Source: JBDTMC01 sp039934475 (GTDB lineage: Bacteria; Acidobacteriota; Terriglobia; Bryobacterales; Bryobacteraceae). Taken from it: a stretch of DNA of 9,712 bases. This document shows, one piece after another, positions 6,907-9,712 of the stretch. The stretch is taken from the NCBI GenBank assembly GCA_039934475.1, contig JBDTMC010000297.1, positions 1 to 9,712 on the forward strand, read 5' to 3'. Under the pieces are notes generated by a model. The model made no database searches. It saw nothing but the letters and a program-made list of their open reading frames with translations, and was not told the DNA's origin. Numbering within the stretch: the stretch's first letter is position 1; each line of letters starts with the position of its first letter. The position numbers and the translations under genes are program-made.

Positions 6907-7956
6907 ATGACAGAGACACTGATAAACAAACAGAATCACAGCCGGGCGCGAGCGGGGTTTACCCTCATCGAGCTCCTGGTTGTCATATCCACAACTGCAA
7001 TCCTGATCGGGTTGCTATTACCTGCCGTGCAAAAGGTACGCGAGGCGGCGGCGCGGACGAAGTGCCAGAACAATTTGAAACAGATCGGAATCGCGATACA
7101 CAACTCGCATGAGCAAACCGGTCAGTTTCCGCTGACGCTGGCTGAGGCCCTGGGGGTGGCCGGCCTTTCGGCGAGCGGGGAGGTAGACGGCTTCAAGGCG
7201 TCTTCCTATACGAGGACTGCCAACGGCTGGAGCATGGCGATGAGTCCAATGCCCGGCGCGACGGGTTCGGAGTCGGCACGGGCAACAAATACAAGCAGCG
7301 GGGGCGTTCAGATTGAGTTTGCCGCGGTTCCGGGGGCGACGCAGGCTCGTTCGAAGATGTTCGCCACGCTGAGGGCGGATGCCGCGATCGCTGTGAGCCA
7401 GGCGGTTGGGCTATTGGCGAGCGGCGCGGACCGTGACAACCTGTACCGGCAGATTCTGCCGTATCTGCGGCCGCCGGGAGCGGTGGCGGACGTGGAACGG
7501 CCGCTGAAGAATTCGGACGGCACGATCAGCTTCGCCAGCATCAACGGGGGCATTCTGGTTGCGTTCAGCGATGGTTCGGTCCGCAGCATTGCGACCTCGT
7601 TCTGGGAGAAGGCAAAGCAGGATCTGCAACTGGGCGTGTACGGCGAGAAATGGGATACGCTGCCGGGAGCTGCCGCACCCGGTGCTAGTCCAGCCGCGGC
7701 CGATCTGTTCTCGTTCTCGAGCATCGGATCGCTGACCGCGCAGTTTATACCCGATCCCACGGCGGCCGGTTCGCTGCGCTCGCTGTTGTCGCTGGCGGCG
7801 TCGGCCTTAGGACAGGGCGACAAGCCGACGGCGCAATCCGCGATGAACGGATACATCGGCGGGGTGGCGGCGCAGGAAGCCTTGCGTCCGCCGGGTGTGA
7901 GCCCGATTGGCGCGGATGCTCTGGAAGCATTAGGTTGGACCGCCTTCCCTTACTAA
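6907..7956 (+). CDS. Prepilin-like secreted protein with H-X9-DG-type C-terminal motif (DUF1559-like)
   Basis: The 349-residue protein begins with a 17-residue leader ending RARAG, followed by a type IV prepilin-like segment FTLIELLVVIS. Prepilin peptidase should cut between G17 and F18, and the conserved Glu at mature position 5 is E22. The hydrophobic helix and the following LLLPAVQKVREAAARTKCQN (37-56) closely resemble the DUF1559/H-X9-DG proteins abundant in Planctomycetota and also found in Acidobacteriota. The motif near 221-226, SDGSVR, matches the DG part of the H-X9-DG motif, but the usual His before it is absent (INGGILVAFSDGSVR). The helix is odd: STT stands where the family has the very hydrophobic AII. 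The C-terminal third (about 250-349) is Ala/Gly/Ser/Pro-rich and unassigned. No pilus assembly ATPase or prepilin peptidase is encoded nearby. The M23-like gene follows after 33 nt with its own Shine-Dalgarno, so the two are very likely co-transcribed. Function is unknown; export and surface or periplasmic location are inferred from the leader. Confidence 0.85.
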   Translation: MTETLINKQNHSRARAGFTLIELLVVISTTAILIGLLLPAVQKVREAAARTKCQNNLKQIGIAIHNSHEQTGQFPLTLAEALGVAGLSASGEVDGFKASSYTRTANGWSMAMSPMPGATGSESARATNTSSGGVQIEFAAVPGATQARSKMFATLRADAAIAVSQAVGLLASGADRDNLYRQILPYLRPPGAVADVERPLKNSDGTISFASINGGILVAFSDGSVRSIATSFWEKAKQDLQLGVYGEKWDTLPGAAAPGASPAAADLFSFSSIGSLTAQFIPDPTAAGSLRSLLSLAASALGQGDKPTAQSAMNGYIGGVAAQEALRPPGVSPIGADALEALGWTAFPY

Positions 7957-7976
7957 CAACGAATTCAGACGGACAT

Positions 7977-7982
7977 AAAGGA
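7977..7982 (+). promoter_or_regulatory. Shine-Dalgarno of the M23-like gene
   Basis: AAAGGA lies 7 nt before the ATG at 7990 and 10 nt before a second ATG at 7993. The spacing favours the first ATG; the two choices differ by a single Met. Confidence 0.7.
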
Positions 7983-7989
7983 AATAACT

Positions 7990-9712
7990 ATGATGACGAA
8001 CAAGCTCAGTGTGTTTACTCGTGCGGCGGCCTTTACTGTGCTGCTTTCCTGCCTTCCGCAGGGCAACGCGCAAAACTATCTTTTCTTTTCCCGGTCGAGC
8101 GATATCGGCGAAGACAATGCCTGGGTGGTGACCGAATTCGGGGAGGGGCCCTACGTTCTGGACTTGAGCGTGCGGCGCTTCTCGAATGGCTCCTGGACAA
8201 GCTGCGTAGGCGGTGCGGATTGCAACACCAACGCCGGGCGGTTGACGTGGGGTAAGCCGGTGTATGCTCCGGCGGATGGCGTGATTAAGACGTGCTGGCG
8301 CAATTTCGACGACAACCCGGCCCCGGGGCAAAAGCTGGATACGGTGACGGGCGCCAATGGGACGACGAAGAGGATCTTCACGGCGGGGAACCATGTAAAC
8401 ATTGAGACGCCCGATGGGAAGATGATCCTTCTGGCCCACCTCAGGAAAGGATCCGTTGCCTCGAATCTTTGCCCGTTCAACGCCGAAGAAGCCGATGTGA
8501 GTAAGAACGGAGAGAGTTACCCGGCGGCCTCGATCATTCCGGTGGATCAACGTCCAGCAGTGAAGCGCGGACAGTTTCTGGGCTATGCGGGTAACAGCGG
8601 GAACTCCTCGGGTCCGCATGTGCACATGCATGTGAAACCGGTGATTACCGATACGACGGAAGGTTCCTCGGAAGCGATGCCCTATATCGAAGGTTGGGCG
8701 CACCCCTACGATGCGAATTCAAACACGACCGCCGATGGTTGGTACAAACTCGACAGCGATCCGGTAACCGATTCGGATGGTCCAACGATGATCCATCCAT
8801 CGCCGTTTCTACGCCGCGTGAGCACAGCCGATATCGCTGTAGACACGGTAGAACCGGTGTTTCTGACCACCAATCGCGCGGTGACGGCAGCGCAGGATTC
8901 GTTGGGCAATCTACAACTCATCAGCTGGGACTTCGCCGGGCCCGGCACCATCACGCGGAAGCACGAGATTTCCGCAGGCGCGGCGACGCTGGTGAAGGTG
9001 GTGGCGCACGATTCGAGCAACGTGATTGTGGCCTTGCGGGATTCAGGTAACAACTTGAAGCTGATCCTATACGGTGTAGGGCCTACGGGCGCCTTCACGC
9101 GACTGGACGACGACACCGCGGATCAGATCTATTCGCATGACGTGACGATGACCGGCGGTACGGATAAGAAGATCGTGGTGATGATGCGACGGAACCCTGA
9201 CAACCAACTGAAACTGATGGTGTGGGACGTCGATTTTTCGTCAGGCACGGCCAAGCTGAAGCGGTTGGGTTCGCGGTTGGAGGCCGGGACTGTGTCGGCG
9301 GTGACGGTGTCGAAAGGGTCGAATTACTTCGGCGTCGCGGCGGCCGTGAGAACCGCGACCAATACGCTGAAGGTGATTCCCTACAAGCTGTCGAGCGATG
9401 GGATGACGGTGACGAGGGGCGTGGACTATGAGGCAGGGACGGTGAGTTCGGCTATTGACATCACCGCGATCCCGAAGGGTGTGGTTGCAGCGATGAAGGA
9501 CGGGGGCGGGATTCTGCGGTTGATTTCGTTGGAGACCAATTCGAATGGCGATATTGCTGGGATTAAAGAGGCGGCAACGTTCAACAATTCGATTTCCGAG
9601 GTGAAGATCGACCGCGTTCCGCACGCGGCGGGCGGCAACGTGGTTACGACGATTCGCTCCAGCGACGGTACATTGCAGGTGCTGGGCTGGACGATGACGG
9701 ACCGGGGGGCGT
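7990..9712 (+). CDS. Secreted M23/LytM peptidase-like protein with C-terminal propeller-like repeats (3' end outside window)
   Basis: The frame is open for 574 codons from ATG 7990 to the window edge without a stop. Residues 1-28 are a signal peptide; cleavage could be SPase I at GNA|QN, or LLSC at 18-21 could be a weak lipobox. An M23/LytM-like domain spans about 50-220: GKPVYAPADGVIK (88-100), GNHVNIET (133-140), LLAHLRKGS (147-155), VKRGQFLGYAGNSGNSSG (191-208), then HVHMHV (210-215). H150 matches the conserved middle His, and H210/H212 the HxH motif. The first motif, normally HxxxD, appears as PYVLD (54-58): the Asp is kept but the zinc-ligand His is missing, and there is no His at all before residue 135. 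Activity on peptidoglycan is therefore doubtful. Four cysteines (72, 78, 102, 161) could form disulfides. From about 305 on there are repeats of 48-53 residues resembling beta-propeller blades. The gene follows the prepilin-like gene by 33 nt and is probably co-transcribed with it. The partner, substrate and full length are unknown. Confidence 0.85.
   Translation, partial: MMTNKLSVFTRAAAFTVLLSCLPQGNAQNYLFFSRSSDIGEDNAWVVTEFGEGPYVLDLSVRRFSNGSWTSCVGGADCNTNAGRLTWGKPVYAPADGVIKTCWRNFDDNPAPGQKLDTVTGANGTTKRIFTAGNHVNIETPDGKMILLAHLRKGSVASNLCPFNAEEADVSKNGESYPAASIIPVDQRPAVKRGQFLGYAGNSGNSSGPHVHMHVKPVITDTTEGSSEAMPYIEGWAHPYDANSNTTADGWYKLDSDPVTDSDGPTMIHPSPFLRRVSTADIAVDTVEPVFLTTNRAVTAAQDSLGNLQLISWDFAGPGTITRKHEISAGAATLVKVVAHDSSNVIVALRDSGNNLKLILYGVGPTGAFTRLDDDTADQIYSHDVTMTGGTDKKIVVMMRRNPDNQLKLMVWDVDFSSGTAKLKRLGSRLEAGTVSAVTVSKGSNYFGVAAAVRTATNTLKVIPYKLSSDGMTVTRGVDYEAGTVSSAIDITAIPKGVVAAMKDGGGILRLISLETNSNGDIAGIKEAATFNNSISEVKIDRVPHAAGGNVVTTIRSSDGTLQVLGWTMTDRGA
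8905..9712 (+). repeat. Five and a half propeller-like protein repeats in the M23-like gene
   Basis: Each unit opens with a short strand of the pattern N/T-L-x-L/V-x-x-W/Y: NLQLISW (307), NLKLILY (355), QLKLMVW (406), TLKVIPY (459), ILRLISL (508) and TLQVLGW (561). The leading Leu residues (308, 356, 407, 460, 509, 562) are 48-53 residues apart. After each opening strand come a loop with Gly, a strand with Arg or Thr, often an AGT-V-S segment (432-436, 482-486), and a hydrophobic strand ending in a charged turn. The units have diverged at the DNA level, so they are old rather than recently duplicated. Four-stranded blades of a beta-propeller are the likeliest fold; the window cuts the sixth unit. 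Confidence 0.65.

Noticed and set aside
6683..7112. Short plus-strand frames overlapping the end of the regulator and the start of the prepilin-like gene
   Set aside because: They overlap supported genes in other frames and their products show no domain or signal features.
7930..8703. Minus-strand open frame of 257 codons
   Set aside because: It is antisense to the M23-like gene, whose frame has a signal peptide, clear motifs and a Shine-Dalgarno; the antisense product is His/Arg-rich and has no family features.

Overview
The window looks like a chromosomal segment of an Acidobacteriota bacterium, most likely of the Solibacter/Bryobacter type. This is inferred from gene families, not from a marker gene. 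The supporting genes are a very large TonB-dependent receptor with an N-terminal carboxypeptidase-regulatory-like domain (Oar/CarboxypepD_reg type), a ToxR-like winged-helix regulator fused through one membrane helix to TPRs, and a prepilin-like protein of the H-X9-DG (DUF1559-like) type. The DNA is GC-rich and the reading frames prefer G or C in the third codon position. No rRNA, tRNA, CRISPR array or insertion sequence was seen.

Layout: the window opens with the last 27 codons of a plus-strand gene (to 86). A 237-bp, locally AT-rich intergenic region with several small palindromes follows. Next is the 1139-residue outer-membrane receptor (324-3743, TTG start with a strong Shine-Dalgarno), closed by a stem-loop terminator. 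A YihY/BrkB-family six-helix membrane protein follows (3878-4729). Convergent to it, on the minus strand, lies a small 88-residue protein of unknown function (4793-5059). The divergent 254-bp gap then leads to the winged-helix/TPR regulator (5314-6735), which has a TATAAT box only 11 bp before its start codon.

The right third is the most interesting part. A tandem 8-bp direct repeat with 11-bp periodicity and a GC-rich hairpin precede a two-gene operon. The first gene (6907-7956) encodes a secreted prepilin-like protein. The second (7990 to beyond the window end) encodes a secreted protein with an M23/LytM peptidase-like domain followed by at least five, probably more, repeats of about 50 residues that resemble beta-propeller blades. 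The M23-like domain keeps the central His and the HxH motif but lacks the usual first zinc-ligand His.

How the genes may fit together (inference): the OmpR/ToxR-like DNA-binding domain of the regulator belongs to a family that typically binds direct repeats spaced by one helical turn, and such a repeat lies immediately between the regulator and the prepilin/M23 operon. A simple model is that the membrane-anchored regulator controls the two envelope/secreted proteins downstream. The receptor and the YihY-like gene appear to be independent transcription units. The base composition of the plus strand changes from C-rich to G-rich between the left and right halves, although nearly all genes lie on the plus strand.
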